Source of the DNA: Rhodospirillales bacterium
GTDB taxonomy: Bacteria > Pseudomonadota > Alphaproteobacteria > Rhodospirillales > Thalassospiraceae
Length of the DNA: 64,000 nucleotides
Reading direction: 5' to 3'
Assembly (NCBI GenBank): GCA_019634165.1
Contig: JAHQVT010000010.1
Span: forward strand, 434,001 to 498,000
Shown here piece by piece: positions 1-8,897 of this stretch. A model generated the notes under the pieces. The model worked only from the letters and a program-made list of their open reading frames with translations, was not told the DNA's origin and made no database searches. The translations under genes were made by a program, and so were the position numbers. Each line of letters starts with the position of its first letter. Position 1 is the first letter of the stretch.

Positions 1-2305
1 GCGTGATCGAGAAGGCCAGTGACTTCTTGCCATCTTCAATGCCTTTGCCCGCATAAAGATCGAAGATCACCACGTCGCTGATCAAATTACGATCAGCACT
101 GCGTGCGGCCTTAATGATCGCTTCGGCTTTGACGTCCGCATCCATCAGGAAGGCAAAATCGCGCTCAACCGACTGGAAGCTTGATGCATTCAGAGCCGGG
201 CGCGAGGTGCCTTTTTTCTTTGGCATCGGAACGTTTTCAACAAACAGCTCAAACGCCACAACCCGACCTTTTACGTCCAGCGCCTTAAGTACTTTCGGGT
301 GTAATTCACCGAAATAGCCAAGAACGTTTTTCGGACCCAACTGCAAAGCAGCCGAACGGCCCGGATGATACCAGCTTGGCGCGCCATCGGTGTTGACCTG
401 AACGTTGGTTGCGTTGGTGCCAAGGGATTCAAGCAAGGCTTCTGCATCGGCCTTAACATCAAACACATCAACATCACGGCGCGAACCCGTCCAGCTACGC
501 TGTGTGGTTGCACCAGAACGAAGGCCCGCTGCCACCAGACGCTGATCGCCCGGTTGATCGCCAAAGAATTCCGGACCAACTTCAAACAGCGCCAAATCAG
601 CAAAACCGCGTGCTTGATTGCGACCGGCAGCCGCGATCATGTTGATCAACGCATTGGGGCGCATGATGTCCAGATCAGAACTGATCGGATTGGCCAAAAA
701 CAGACCTTCTTTCAACTCGCCAAACAGCTTTGCCCAACGAGAATCGGTAAAGGCCCAGGTTACGGTTTCATACATACCACGCGATGCCAGAACACGACGG
801 GTCAGACCAACGCGCTTTTGCATTGGTGACAAAGCCGGAACCGGAAGACTGGTTTCACGTTCAAGCGCAACGGTCGGAATTTTGTCGTAGCCGACAATGC
901 GCAGGATTTCTTCAACCAGATCGGCTTCGCCAATGACATCCGGGCGCCATGTTGGTGCCACAGCGGTAATAACCGGTGCCGAACTACTGACTTCAAAGCC
1001 AAGCGATGTCAGAATTTCAATCGCACGGTTGGCCTCGACCGCAACACCGCCAAGTTCAACAATGCGGTCAATCCGCAAATCAAAGCTGTTGCGCGGGTTT
1101 GGAACGTCGCCAGCTTTGACGACGTTCGAGACTTCGCCGCCACAGATTTCAGTAATCAGATGGGTGGCAACTTCCATGCCCCAAGCAATCGATTTTGGAT
1201 CAACGCCCCGTTCGAAACGATAACGCGCATCGGAATTGATTTGAAGCTTACGACCAGTCTTGGCAATGCTGATCGGATCAAACAGCGCACATTCGACAAA
1301 GACATTAACCGTGTCTTCAAGACAGCCGGTTTCTTCGCCGCCAATGATGCCGCCAATACCAAGTGCCTTTGCCTGATCGGCAATGACAACCATGGTCTGG
1401 GAAAGCTCGTATTCCTTGTTATCAAGGGCTGCAATCTTTTCACCATCGGTCGCATAGCGGACATTGATGTCGCCTGACAATTTGTCGGCATCAAACACAT
1501 GCAGCGGGCGGCCCAGATCGTGGGTCACCAGATTGGTGATATCAACAAGGGCTGAAATCGGACGCAGGCCGATGGATTCCAGACGGGCTTTAAGCCAATC
1601 GGGGCTTTCTGCGTTTTTCACGCCGCGGATATAGCGACCATAAAATGCAGGAACCGCATTGTTGGCGGCAATATCACTGCTGATTGAGACCCCAACCGGG
1701 CTGTCGAACTTACCCGCAACCGCTTCTTGACGCGGATCAGCCTTAAGCGTGCCGATACCGGCAGCCGCCAAATCACGCGCAATTCCGCGCACACCTGTAC
1801 AATCCGGGCGGTTCGGCGTCAGGCCAATTTCGATAATCGGATCATCAGCACCCAAAACAGCGGCAACTGGTGCGCCAATCTCGGCATCTTCTGGCAGCTC
1901 AATAATGCCGTCATGATCTTCGCCAAGGCACAGTTCACGGGTGGAACACATCATGCCCTGGCTTTCGATGCCACGGATTTTGCCCGGTTTTAGTTTGGAG
2001 CCATCAATCGGAATAATCGCGCCTGGCTGTGCGAGTGCGACTTTAAGGCCGGTGCGGGCGTTTGGCGCACCACAGACAACCTGAATGATCTTGTCCCCGG
2101 TATTGACCCGGCACAGTTTCAGACGGTCGGCATCAGGGTGCTGACCGGCTTCCTCGATATGGGCGACACGAATGTCGGCCAATGCGGCTGCGCGGTCGGT
2201 TAGGCCTTCGATTTCCAGACCGATATCGGTCAGTTTTTCGGCAACGACCTCGATCGACGCATCGGTATCAAGGTGCTGTTTTAGCCAATTAAATGTGAAC
2301 TTCAT
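1..2305 (-). CDS. pheT: Phenylalanyl-tRNA synthetase beta subunit, 3' end cut by the window edge
   Basis: Beta chain of the alpha2beta2 enzyme that charges tRNA-Phe in the cytosol. About 768 codons are visible from the ATG at 2305. The start reads MKFTFNWLKQHLDTD, followed by the tRNA-binding OB fold (roughly residues 40-150, with VVCGAPN), the B3/B4 editing region and the degenerate class II core. The frame is still open at base 1, inside the C-terminal anticodon-binding (FDX-ACB) region, so only some tens of residues are missing against the usual 790-800. It begins 4 bases after the pheS stop, so the two are translationally linked. Identity is secure. Confidence 0.97.
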   Translation of the reverse strand, partial: MKFTFNWLKQHLDTDASIEVVAEKLTDIGLEIEGLTDRAAALADIRVAHIEEAGQHPDADRLKLCRVNTGDKIIQVVCGAPNARTGLKVALAQPGAIIPIDGSKLKPGKIRGIESQGMMCSTRELCLGEDHDGIIELPEDAEIGAPVAAVLGADDPIIEIGLTPNRPDCTGVRGIARDLAAAGIGTLKADPRQEAVAGKFDSPVGVSISSDIAANNAVPAFYGRYIRGVKNAESPDWLKARLESIGLRPISALVDITNLVTHDLGRPLHVFDADKLSGDINVRYATDGEKIAALDNKEYELSQTMVVIADQAKALGIGGIIGGEETGCLEDTVNVFVECALFDPISIAKTGRKLQINSDARYRFERGVDPKSIAWGMEVATHLITEICGGEVSNVVKAGDVPNPRNSFDLRIDRIVELGGVAVEANRAIEILTSLGFEVSSSAPVITAVAPTWRPDVIGEADLVEEILRIVGYDKIPTVALERETSLPVPALSPMQKRVGLTRRVLASRGMYETVTWAFTDSRWAKLFGELKEGLFLANPISSDLDIMRPNALINMIAAAGRNQARGFADLALFEVGPEFFGDQPGDQRLVAAGLRSGATTQRSWTGSRRDVDVFDVKADAEALLESLGTNATNVQVNTDGAPSWYHPGRSAALQLGPKNVLGYFGELHPKVLKALDVKGRVVAFELFVENVPMPKKKGTSRPALNASSFQSVERDFAFLMDADVKAEAIIKAARSADRNLISDVVIFDLYAGKGIEDGKKSLAFSIT

Positions 2306-2309
2306 GATC

Positions 2310-3380
2310 TCAGCCCCTTACCATGTTCGGTACATCCAGCGGCACGAAACCATAATGTTTCAGCCAGCGCAGATCGGTATCGAAGAAGGTGCGAAGATCA
2401 GGAATGCCGTATTTCAGCATGGCGATACGTTCAATCCCCATCCCAAAGGCAAAGCCCTGATATTCTTCTGGATCAAGGCCGCACGCAGACAGAACCCGCG
2501 GGTGGACCATGCCACAGCCAAGAATTTCCAGCCAATCGTCGCCTTCACCAATTTTCAATTCCCCGCCTTTACGCGAACAGCCGATATCCATCTCGGCACT
2601 TGGTTCGGTAAACGGGAAGAAACTTGGACGGTATCGGACTGGCACATCATCAAGTTCGAAATAGGTTTTCACGAACTCAAGCAAACAGCCTTTAAGGTGC
2701 CCCATATGGGTTTTCTTGTCGATCACCAGACCTTCGACCTGATGGAACATCGGCGTGTGGGTCATATCGCTATCTGAACGATAGGTCCGCCCCGGCGCAA
2801 TGATGCGGATCGGCGGGGTTTTGTTCTGCATGGTTCTGATCTGCACCGGTGACGTATGGGTACGCAGCACAAGGCGCGACCCGTCTTCGCCTTCGGGCAG
2901 ATAGAAGGTGTCTTGCATTTCACGCGCGGGATGTTCCGGCGGAATATTCAGTGCTGTAAAGTTATGGAAATCGTCTTCGACGTCCGGGCCTTCGGCTAGT
3001 GCAAAACCCATCTCGCCAAAGATTGCGACAATTTCATCAATCGTCTGGCTGATTGGGTGAATGCGGCCTGCGGTTTCATCCGGGCGCGATGACAAAGTGA
3101 CGTCGATCCGCTCGCCAGCAAGACGCGCTTCAAGGGCAGCGTCTTCAAGGCCGTTCTTGCGGGTTTCGATTGCGCCTGCAACCTGGTCTTTGACCGCATT
3201 CAGCGTCTGACCAAATTCACGGCGCTGATCGGGGTCCATCTTGCCAAGGTTTTTCATCAGGCCGGTAATGCGGCCTTTCTTGCCAAGGGCGCTGATGCGG
3301 ACATCTTCAAGTGCAGTCAGATCAACCGCATTTTCGATTTCCGCCAGAACCTCTTCGCGCAATGCTTCGATGTTTTCCAT
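2310..3380 (-). CDS. pheS: Phenylalanyl-tRNA synthetase alpha subunit
   Basis: Catalytic alpha chain of phenylalanyl-tRNA synthetase, 356 residues, a normal length. The N-terminal coiled-coil arm (about 1-90) contacts tRNA. The class II core follows, with motif 2 at [11 protein letters not shown] and motif 3 at [11 protein letters not shown] near the C terminus. [18 protein letters not shown] is typical of bacterial PheS. The ATG at 3380 lies about 115 bases after rplT, and that gap holds two hairpins (see 3425-3449). Gene order rpmI-rplT-pheS-pheT matches the conserved bacterial arrangement. Confidence 0.98.
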   Translation of the reverse strand: MENIEALREEVLAEIENAVDLTALEDVRISALGKKGRITGLMKNLGKMDPDQRREFGQTLNAVKDQVAGAIETRKNGLEDAALEARLAGERIDVTLSSRPDETAGRIHPISQTIDEIVAIFGEMGFALAEGPDVEDDFHNFTALNIPPEHPAREMQDTFYLPEGEDGSRLVLRTHTSPVQIRTMQNKTPPIRIIAPGRTYRSDSDMTHTPMFHQVEGLVIDKKTHMGHLKGCLLEFVKTYFELDDVPVRYRPSFFPFTEPSAEMDIGCSRKGGELKIGEGDDWLEILGCGMVHPRVLSACGLDPEEYQGFAFGMGIERIAMLKYGIPDLRTFFDTDLRWLKHYGFVPLDVPNMVRG

Positions 3381-3424
3381 AACTTCCGACGCTTTGGCTT
3401 GGGTTTAAAAATCACAAAAAGAAA

Positions 3425-3449
3425 GGGGACGGCCAATATGGCCGCCCCC
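3425..3449 (-). terminator. Hairpin plus T-rich tract between rplT and pheS (terminator or attenuator)
   Basis: On the minus strand an 11-pair stem (one G-U pair) with a three-base loop is followed by a T-rich stretch (complement of the A-rich 3404-3424). That has the form of an intrinsic terminator inside the rplT-pheS gap. A second 9-bp inverted repeat (3474-3482 with 3487-3495) abuts the rplT stop. E. coli attenuates pheST at the same place through the leader peptide pheM. No Phe-rich leader peptide is visible here, so the mechanism is open. Confidence 0.7.
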
Positions 3450-3495
3450 GATCAAATCAGGCAAGTGCCTATATAAACCTTTTTACAAAGGTTTA

Positions 3496-3852
3496 TTAGC
3501 CGAGTGCAGCCTGCGCCTGAGTTACCAGAGCTTTGAAAGCTTCTGGTTCACGCACTGCGATGTCAGCAAGCACCTTGCGGTCCAGTTCAACGCCAGCCTT
3601 CTTAAGGCCGTTCATGAACTGCGAATAGCTCAGACCGTTCTCACGTGCACCAGCGTTGATACGCTGAATCCAGAGTGCGCGGAACTGGCGTTTCTTAACG
3701 CGACGATCGCGGTATGCATACTGCAGACCTTTTTCCACAGCCTGAACGGCAGTGCGGAAAGTATTCTTGCGGCGACCGCGGTAACCCTTGGCAGCCTTAA
3801 TAACCTTGCGGTGACGAGCGTGTGAAGACACGCCCCCTTTTACACGAGCCAT
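3496..3852 (-). CDS. rplT: 50S ribosomal protein L20
   Basis: Large-subunit protein L20, needed early in 50S assembly; it binds 23S rRNA domain II. The 118 residues match the family length exactly. The basic N-terminal arm ([20 protein letters not shown]) and [11 protein letters not shown] are diagnostic. It starts 16 bases after rpmI, so the two are co-transcribed. L20 autoregulates this operon in several bacteria; no specific repressor site was identified here. Confidence 0.99.
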   Translation of the reverse strand: MARVKGGVSSHARHRKVIKAAKGYRGRRKNTFRTAVQAVEKGLQYAYRDRRVKKRQFRALWIQRINAGARENGLSYSQFMNGLKKAGVELDRKVLADIAVREPEAFKALVTQAQAALG

Positions 3853-3868
3853 TTAACTCTCCTTCACC

Positions 3869-4066
3869 TTAACCGTACGGCAGGAATTTTTTGACGATAC
3901 GGGCATCTGCATCACAGAGAATCTCTGTGCCACGTGCCTGGCGCTTCATCTTGGTCGATTTCGCAGTCAGAAGGTGGCGCTTATTTGCCACGTTGTGACG
4001 CACTTTCCCGCTTGCGGTCAGGCGAAAGCGTTTTTTCGCACTCGCTTTAGTCTTCATCTTGGGCAT
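3869..4066 (-). CDS. rpmI: 50S ribosomal protein L35
   Basis: L35, 65 residues, start [17 protein letters not shown]. The ATG at 4066 is chosen because it gives the universal L35 N terminus; the longer in-frame extension to 4135 is unlike L35 and would be spurious. Very basic, as expected for an rRNA-binding protein. It is first in the rpmI-rplT-pheS-pheT operon, behind the sigma70-like promoter at 4177-4205. Confidence 0.98.
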   Translation of the reverse strand: MPKMKTKASAKKRFRLTASGKVRHNVANKRHLLTAKSTKMKRQARGTEILCDADARIVKKFLPYG

Positions 4067-4176
4067 TTTTCTATCCTTGCATAAGCAATGAAAACGAAAT
4101 CCCCCACGGCGGCTGGGCATGCCCTGAAGGTTCATAACAAACCTTCCAGCCTCACCACCTGTTTTGGGGACGGGTG

Positions 4177-4205
4177 GTTATAGACTCCGAGATTGCCTTT
4201 TTCAA
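4177..4205 (-). promoter_or_regulatory. Sigma70-like promoter of the rpmI-rplT-pheS-pheT operon
   Basis: Reading leftward, -35 TTGAAA (complement of 4200-4205) and -10 TATAAC (complement of 4177-4182) are separated by 17 bases. This is close to consensus and about 110 bases upstream of rpmI. It faces away from the carrier gene at 4320. Assigned from sequence only. Confidence 0.6.
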
Positions 4206-4319
4206 GGACCAATTCACCCCTTTCCCCTTGCTTTTTGCGGGCCCGACCCGCCATTGTGCCTTTGCTTGTTCCTATCTTACCGCATCTACCAACCTGATTT
4301 CAGCTATCTGACTGAACAT

Positions 4320-5279
4320 ATGTCACAAATCACCTCTATCATTTTGCCGTTCTTCACCCTGATCGGACTCGGCTGGATTGGCGGAAAATTCAAAATTGTT
4401 TCCCCCGACGGCATGCGCGGGATCAATGGTTTTGTCTTTTACTTTGCCTTACCTGCCCTTTTGTTCCGGGCATTGGCGACACGCACGCCATCTGAAATCT
4501 GGCAACCTGACATCATGTTGGCCTATGGCGGGGCGACTTTGCTGGTATATGGCGGGACACGCTTGATCGCAGCCAAGGTATTTGACCTTGATCCGACCAG
4601 TCAGACGCTATTTTCCTTTGCCGGGACCATGTCCAATGTCGGCTTTATGGGCCTGCCTTTGATTATTGGACTTTTGGGGCCTGCGGCAATTGTTCCTTTG
4701 ATCGTCGCCCTTGCCTTTGATTTGATCGTGATGCTGTCACTTTCCTTATTGCTGCTTGAAAGCGCAAAGCATGCCAATGGCATCAACCCGGCAGGAAAAA
4801 TCATACGTGGCACGCTGACCAACCCGGTTGTTCTGGCCATTATCCTTGGCGTTATCGCAAGTTCGCTGGACCTTAGCTGGCCAGATGGAGTCGACTATCT
4901 TCTGGAACTGCTGGGAAGAAGTGCTGGACCTGCGGCACTTTTTGCCATTGGCGTTGCTCTTGTTGGACGACCAATTGCCGAAAAACGCGCAGAACTTTTC
5001 GCCATGTCATTTGCCAAACTGGTTGTTCATCCACTGGCAGTCTTTGTCGGATTTTATATGGTTGGAACAGTTGCCAATCTTGAAGCCAAGGCCGTATTGC
5101 TGTTGGCAGCCCTGCCAACAGCAGGCAACGTTTTTGTCGTTGCCACCACGTATGATCGCTATATCGTGCGAAGCTCATCGATTGTCTTAGTGACCACTGC
5201 CGTGGGCGTGATCAGTTTTTCGATATTCTCGCTTTATATCGACCCTATCGTTGCGCTTCTAACAAGCGCAAATCCATAG
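4320..5279 (+). CDS. AEC (auxin efflux carrier) family transporter
   Basis: Integral inner-membrane carrier, 319 residues from the ATG at 4320 (MSQITSIILPFFTLIGLGW), the normal AEC length. About ten hydrophobic segments are visible, with a more polar centre between two five-helix halves. An in-frame extension back to 4164 is low-complexity and rejected. Bacterial AEC members export or exchange organic acids such as malate or malonate; the substrate cannot be read here. It is divergent from rpmI and convergent with the receiver gene, so it is a lone insertion among translation genes. No strong ribosome site was seen at the chosen start. Confidence 0.85.
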   Translation: MSQITSIILPFFTLIGLGWIGGKFKIVSPDGMRGINGFVFYFALPALLFRALATRTPSEIWQPDIMLAYGGATLLVYGGTRLIAAKVFDLDPTSQTLFSFAGTMSNVGFMGLPLIIGLLGPAAIVPLIVALAFDLIVMLSLSLLLLESAKHANGINPAGKIIRGTLTNPVVLAIILGVIASSLDLSWPDGVDYLLELLGRSAGPAALFAIGVALVGRPIAEKRAELFAMSFAKLVVHPLAVFVGFYMVGTVANLEAKAVLLLAALPTAGNVFVVATTYDRYIVRSSSIVLVTTAVGVISFSIFSLYIDPIVALLTSANP

Positions 5280-5391
5280 CATGGAAACCCTGCCTGCAGA
5301 CGATCAATGCACGTTCACACGCAATGAACCAAAGCAGCGCACCCCATTCCAAAATAGGATATCGGCTAAAACGCAATGTTGGATTGTTTGA

Positions 5392-5796
5392 TCAAACAGC
5401 CGTTTTGATCGTATGGGCCCGGCCGATCCACTTTTCGACTCGACTCATAAGCTTTTCGCGGTTGATTGGCTTTAGAACGAAATCATTGCCACCGGCGGCA
5501 ACGCCGCCACGAAGATCTTCTTCCCCCTGACGTGCGGTCACATAAATGATCGCACACCCAAGATCAGGAAAATGGGTCCGAACATTAAGTGCTGTTTCAA
5601 ACCCGTTCATTTCGGGCATCATAATATCCATCAGGATAATGCGCGGACGCTTGGTCTTCAGAAGCTTAAGAAGCTCCTTGCCAGAGGAAACACCCTGAAA
5701 CGAGAAACCGCCGCTTTCGACGATTCGCTTCAACAAGACCAAGCTCTTGGGGTCATCATCGACTCCAACGATCAGAAGATCATTTCCAGCTGGCAT
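5392..5796 (-). CDS. Stand-alone CheY-like response regulator receiver
   Basis: Single receiver domain of 134 residues with no output domain. The acidic pocket (VDDDP, residues 12-16), phosphoacceptor Asp57 in LMDIMMP, Thr87 and Lys109 (LKP) are all present, so it should be phosphorylatable. GAGGG lies upstream of the ATG. It is 54 bases downstream of infC on the same strand and probably co-transcribed with it. No histidine kinase is in the window. The partner and role are unknown; it could act as a phosphate sink or as a diffusible signal protein. Confidence 0.92.
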   Translation of the reverse strand: MPAGNDLLIVGVDDDPKSLVLLKRIVESGGFSFQGVSSGKELLKLLKTKRPRIILMDIMMPEMNGFETALNVRTHFPDLGCAIIYVTARQGEEDLRGGVAAGGNDFVLKPINREKLMSRVEKWIGRAHTIKTAV

Positions 5797-5850
5797 GGCA
5801 TTCCCTCTTTGGCTTGGACCTTTTGGGGCAGATCGGCAAAACGCCGCGTC

Positions 5851-6387
5851 TTAACGCGGCGCCAATACCATAATCATAACACGGCCTTCCATCTTAGGCA
5901 TCATTTCCGGCTTGGCGAGGTCCTCAAGGTCCCCGGAGAAGCGCTGGAGCATGCTAAGACCGAGATCTTGGTGAGCCATTTCACGTCCACGAAAACGCAA
6001 CGTGACTTTCACCTTATCTCCGCCGCCAAGAAACTTCTGCGCGGCACGCAGTTTGACATTGTAGTCATGGATATCGATGTTCGGACGGAGTTTGATCTCC
6101 TTAACCTCGATAACCTTCTGTTTCTTTTTGGCCTCGTTCTGCTTCTTGCTTTGTTCGTATTTGAACTTGCCGTAGTCGATCAGCTTGCACACAGGTGGCT
6201 CAGCATTGGGAGCGACTTCTACAAGATCAAGTCCAACTTCCGCTGCCTTTTCAATGCCTTCACGCACCGTCATCGGGTCGGACATATTGCCTTCAGCGTC
6301 AACAACACAGATGGCACGAGCTTTGATATCCTCATTGACGCGCGGACCTTCCTTGGTCGGCTGCATCGGTTTGCGTGGTCGTGCTAT
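5851..6387 (-). CDS. infC: Translation initiation factor IF-3, start codon ATA
   Basis: IF-3 binds the 30S subunit and proofreads start codons. From the chosen start it is 178 residues, the normal size, with the N domain at [16 protein letters not shown] and the C domain including [17 protein letters not shown]. There is no ATG, GTG or TTG near the true N terminus. An ATA at 6387 is followed by the expected ARPRKP sequence and has GGAG exactly 7 bases upstream. The longer in-frame read from 6486 would add 33 residues unlike IF-3. A non-AUG start is the classical basis of IF-3 autoregulation (AUU in E. coli). Confidence 0.95.
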   Translation of the reverse strand: MARPRKPMQPTKEGPRVNEDIKARAICVVDAEGNMSDPMTVREGIEKAAEVGLDLVEVAPNAEPPVCKLIDYGKFKYEQSKKQNEAKKKQKVIEVKEIKLRPNIDIHDYNVKLRAAQKFLGGGDKVKVTLRFRGREMAHQDLGLSMLQRFSGDLEDLAKPEMMPKMEGRVMIMVLAPR

Positions 6388-6481
6388 GGATAATCTCCTA
6401 TGGTAATCAAACAAATCGGTCAGAAACAGAAACGAGGAAAGCACTGCTGCGTTCAACAGTGTTTTCCTTCGGACCTGACCT

Positions 6482-6509
6482 AGCATATCTGCATGCGTTC
6501 AGAAAGCAA
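6482..6509 (-). promoter_or_regulatory. Candidate promoter of infC
   Basis: Leftward reading gives TTGCTT (complement of 6504-6509), 16 bases, then TATGCT (complement of 6482-6487). It would leave a leader of roughly 90 bases before the ATA start. That leader contains CACTG/CAGTG and GGTCAG/CTGACC complementary pairs. Sequence match only. Confidence 0.4.
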
Positions 6510-6598
6510 TGTTTTTAGGCAATTACACTGGGCGTAAGGCGCTATTTTCCGCGCTTTTGCTCAGAGCGATAGTCTGAATGCTATGGACACCAGAAATT

Positions 6599-7630
6599 CT
6601 AATCCGTCAGATCAAGCCGACGGCAGACTTCGTCCATGACCCGATTTACCGTCAATTGACGCAAATCGCTTTCGCGCACAATGCTCACTGCATTTTCGCC
6701 AATCCCGCGTGGCGCGCTCAGCTTAGGGTCAGATTCGCGTGAAAAAAGCACAATTGATGGTGCACCTGCTGCTGCAGCGATATGCATCGGTCCGGTGTCA
6801 TTGCCAATTGCCAAGACCGAGCGCGCTGCCAAGGATGCAATATCAAGAAACCCTGTACGCCCCATCAAATTGCGCGCCTTTGGGCACATCTGATCAATCT
6901 TATTGAGAACATCGCCTTCCTTGTCCGTGCCAATCAAGACCGGGGTTAAGCGATAATCTGCAAGTTTCTTGGCCAACAGACCAAACCGTTCGGCTGGCCA
7001 GCGCTTTGCCGGGCGATGCGGAGCCCCCCCCGGGCAAATCAGGACAAACGGGCTTCGAATCCCAAACCGATCCAGTTCAATGTCCGGGCCGGAAATGAAA
7101 GGGGCTGGAACTTCCGTGATCCCTGCATCAGCAAGCTGATCTGCTGTGCGGTCAATCGAATGCATATTATCGCGGTCGGGATTGGTATGCGGATGCGAAC
7201 ATCCTCTGGCGATACCCGACCATTCCGGTTTGGGCCCCGGCCAAAACAGCTTGTAGTAAAAACCACTTCGGTCTGATGTTTGCAGATCATAAACCCGATC
7301 AAAATGACCATTGCGCAGAAAGCGGCGCAGTGCCAACACTTCACGCGGCTGACTTAGCTTTGGCCTGCGGTCAATCGCAATTGAATCGAAAAAGCCACTG
7401 GCCTTGATCAACTCAACATATGGACGGGTGGTCAGAACCGTAATATGGGCGTCCGGGTGTGCTGCGCGAATGGCGGCAAATGGCCCCATCGCCAAAACAA
7501 CATCCCCCAAGGCCGAAAGCTTGATCACAAGGATGCGTTCCCGGTCATGCTCGCTCGTTTGCACAGCAGTTTCTTCTGCCGCAGCCATTGCTACGGTATC
7601 CTGTGCACCTTCAATTTTCTGATCTGTCAT
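6599..7630 (-). CDS. Glycosyltransferase family 9 (heptosyltransferase-like)
   Basis: GT9 enzyme of 343 residues, of the WaaC/WaaF type that adds heptose or a related sugar to the LPS core at the inner face of the inner membrane. The first Rossmann fold starts at ILVIKLSALGDVVLAM after a 30-residue polar extension. The C-terminal donor fold carries the GT9 signature GNDTGPMHIAAAAG and a nearby FSRESDP. Its ATG overlaps the stop of the GT4 gene by four bases (ATGA), so the two are coupled. The donor sugar is not determinable; other GT9 members act on capsule or other glycans. Confidence 0.85.
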   Translation of the reverse strand: MTDQKIEGAQDTVAMAAAEETAVQTSEHDRERILVIKLSALGDVVLAMGPFAAIRAAHPDAHITVLTTRPYVELIKASGFFDSIAIDRRPKLSQPREVLALRRFLRNGHFDRVYDLQTSDRSGFYYKLFWPGPKPEWSGIARGCSHPHTNPDRDNMHSIDRTADQLADAGITEVPAPFISGPDIELDRFGIRSPFVLICPGGAPHRPAKRWPAERFGLLAKKLADYRLTPVLIGTDKEGDVLNKIDQMCPKARNLMGRTGFLDIASLAARSVLAIGNDTGPMHIAAAAGAPSIVLFSRESDPKLSAPRGIGENAVSIVRESDLRQLTVNRVMDEVCRRLDLTD

Positions 7631-8859
7631 GCTGCGTTCCTGGTGACGCGCTTCAGTGCCTTGGCATAAACGCCAAGTGTTCTCTCAGCCATTTGTTCAA
7701 GCGAAAATTCATCAATCACATGCTGCCGCCCTTTCGCAGCAAGTTTCGCACGCTTTTCTGGCGTAAGGTTAAGCACCTGAATAAGCGCACGCGAAAGCTG
7801 ATCAACCTCATTTGGGCTTACCAACCAGCCAGTTTCGCCGGGCAAAACCGTTTCCATCGCCCCACCGTGCGCCGTTGAAACCACAGGACGGCCCATCGCC
7901 TGTGCTTCGGATGGGATACGACCGAATGCTTCGGGCTGAATAGAAGGACAGGCAACCACATCTGCCAACATGTACGCCGCTGGCATGTCCGCACAATGAT
8001 CGACAATATGCACGACGTCTTCCAAACCGAGTTTACGTGTGCGCTGCAGGATTTCATCGCGATAACCTGTTCGCCCCTGATCAGACCCGACGATCAGGCA
8101 GCGAACTTTACGATGCCCAAGTTGCTCAAGCACTGCTGGGAGGGCGCGAATCAAAAATCCATGCCCCTTCCAGCGAGTAATACGACCGGGCAACATGATG
8201 ACATATTCTTCGCCGTTCAAACGCCATTGGTTAGAAAGCGCGATCAGACGTTCCTGACTGACATTTTCCGGATTGAACAGATCGACATTGGTACCGCGCG
8301 GCACAATGTTCAAACGGTCTGGTTCAACTTTATAATATTTGTTGATGTGATAGGCGATGTGCTTGGAAATCGCGATCACCTGATCTCCCATGGTCATGAT
8401 CGCGTTATAGCGACGCTTGAACGGATTGGTATATCCGGAATAAGTCCCATGGAAAGTGGTCACAAACGGAATGCCCGCCTTACGCGCTGCAAAATACGCA
8501 CTCCATGCCGGCGCCCGAGAGCGGGCATGGATAATGTCGACGCCTTCTTCGCGAATCAGTTTCACCAGCGCATTTACATTCTTGCGCATGGTAACGATGT
8601 TCTTTGATTTCAGCGGCAGATTGATATGTTTTGCACCAAAACGTGCCAGTTCGCGCTCAAGCCGTCCGCCTTGGGATGCGACAAGCGCCTTGCCACCACC
8701 ATCAACGATTGCACGGGCAATATCGACGGTGCCACGTTCAACACCACCAGCATCAAGTTCGGGCAACACCTGCAAAATTACCGCAGGACGATAGTCACCA
8801 CCTTGCGCTTGGGGCTCTGATCGATAGACTGTTTCTGTCATTACTTCTGACGCGCTCAT
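7627..8859 (-). CDS. Glycosyltransferase family 4 (GT-B fold)
   Basis: Retaining GT4-type transferase of 410 residues. The N-terminal acceptor domain has the glycine-rich GGVERGTVDIA. The C-terminal nucleotide-sugar domain has PGRITRWKGH and the E-x7-E motif in QPEAFGRIPSEAQAMGRPV. The start at 8859 is preceded by GGAG; a second ATG at 8841 is possible. It is first of a two-gene unit with the GT9 gene, which suggests consecutive steps in LPS or exopolysaccharide assembly. The acceptor is unknown. Confidence 0.87.
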   Translation of the reverse strand: MSASEVMTETVYRSEPQAQGGDYRPAVILQVLPELDAGGVERGTVDIARAIVDGGGKALVASQGGRLERELARFGAKHINLPLKSKNIVTMRKNVNALVKLIREEGVDIIHARSRAPAWSAYFAARKAGIPFVTTFHGTYSGYTNPFKRRYNAIMTMGDQVIAISKHIAYHINKYYKVEPDRLNIVPRGTNVDLFNPENVSQERLIALSNQWRLNGEEYVIMLPGRITRWKGHGFLIRALPAVLEQLGHRKVRCLIVGSDQGRTGYRDEILQRTRKLGLEDVVHIVDHCADMPAAYMLADVVACPSIQPEAFGRIPSEAQAMGRPVVSTAHGGAMETVLPGETGWLVSPNEVDQLSRALIQVLNLTPEKRAKLAAKGRQHVIDEFSLEQMAERTLGVYAKALKRVTRNAA

Positions 8860-8897
8860 GCAACTCCAACCATCAACACCCAAGGATTTCGCCCCGG

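Noticed and set aside
5385-5398. Perfect 14-bp palindrome (TGTTTGATCAAACA) at the end of the receiver gene
   Set aside because: It lies at two convergent gene ends, overlaps a stop codon and has no spacer or T tract; too little to call a terminator or operator.
5572-6393. 273-codon plus-strand frame opposite infC and the receiver gene
   Set aside because: Antisense shadow of two clear genes; the translated product has no family features.
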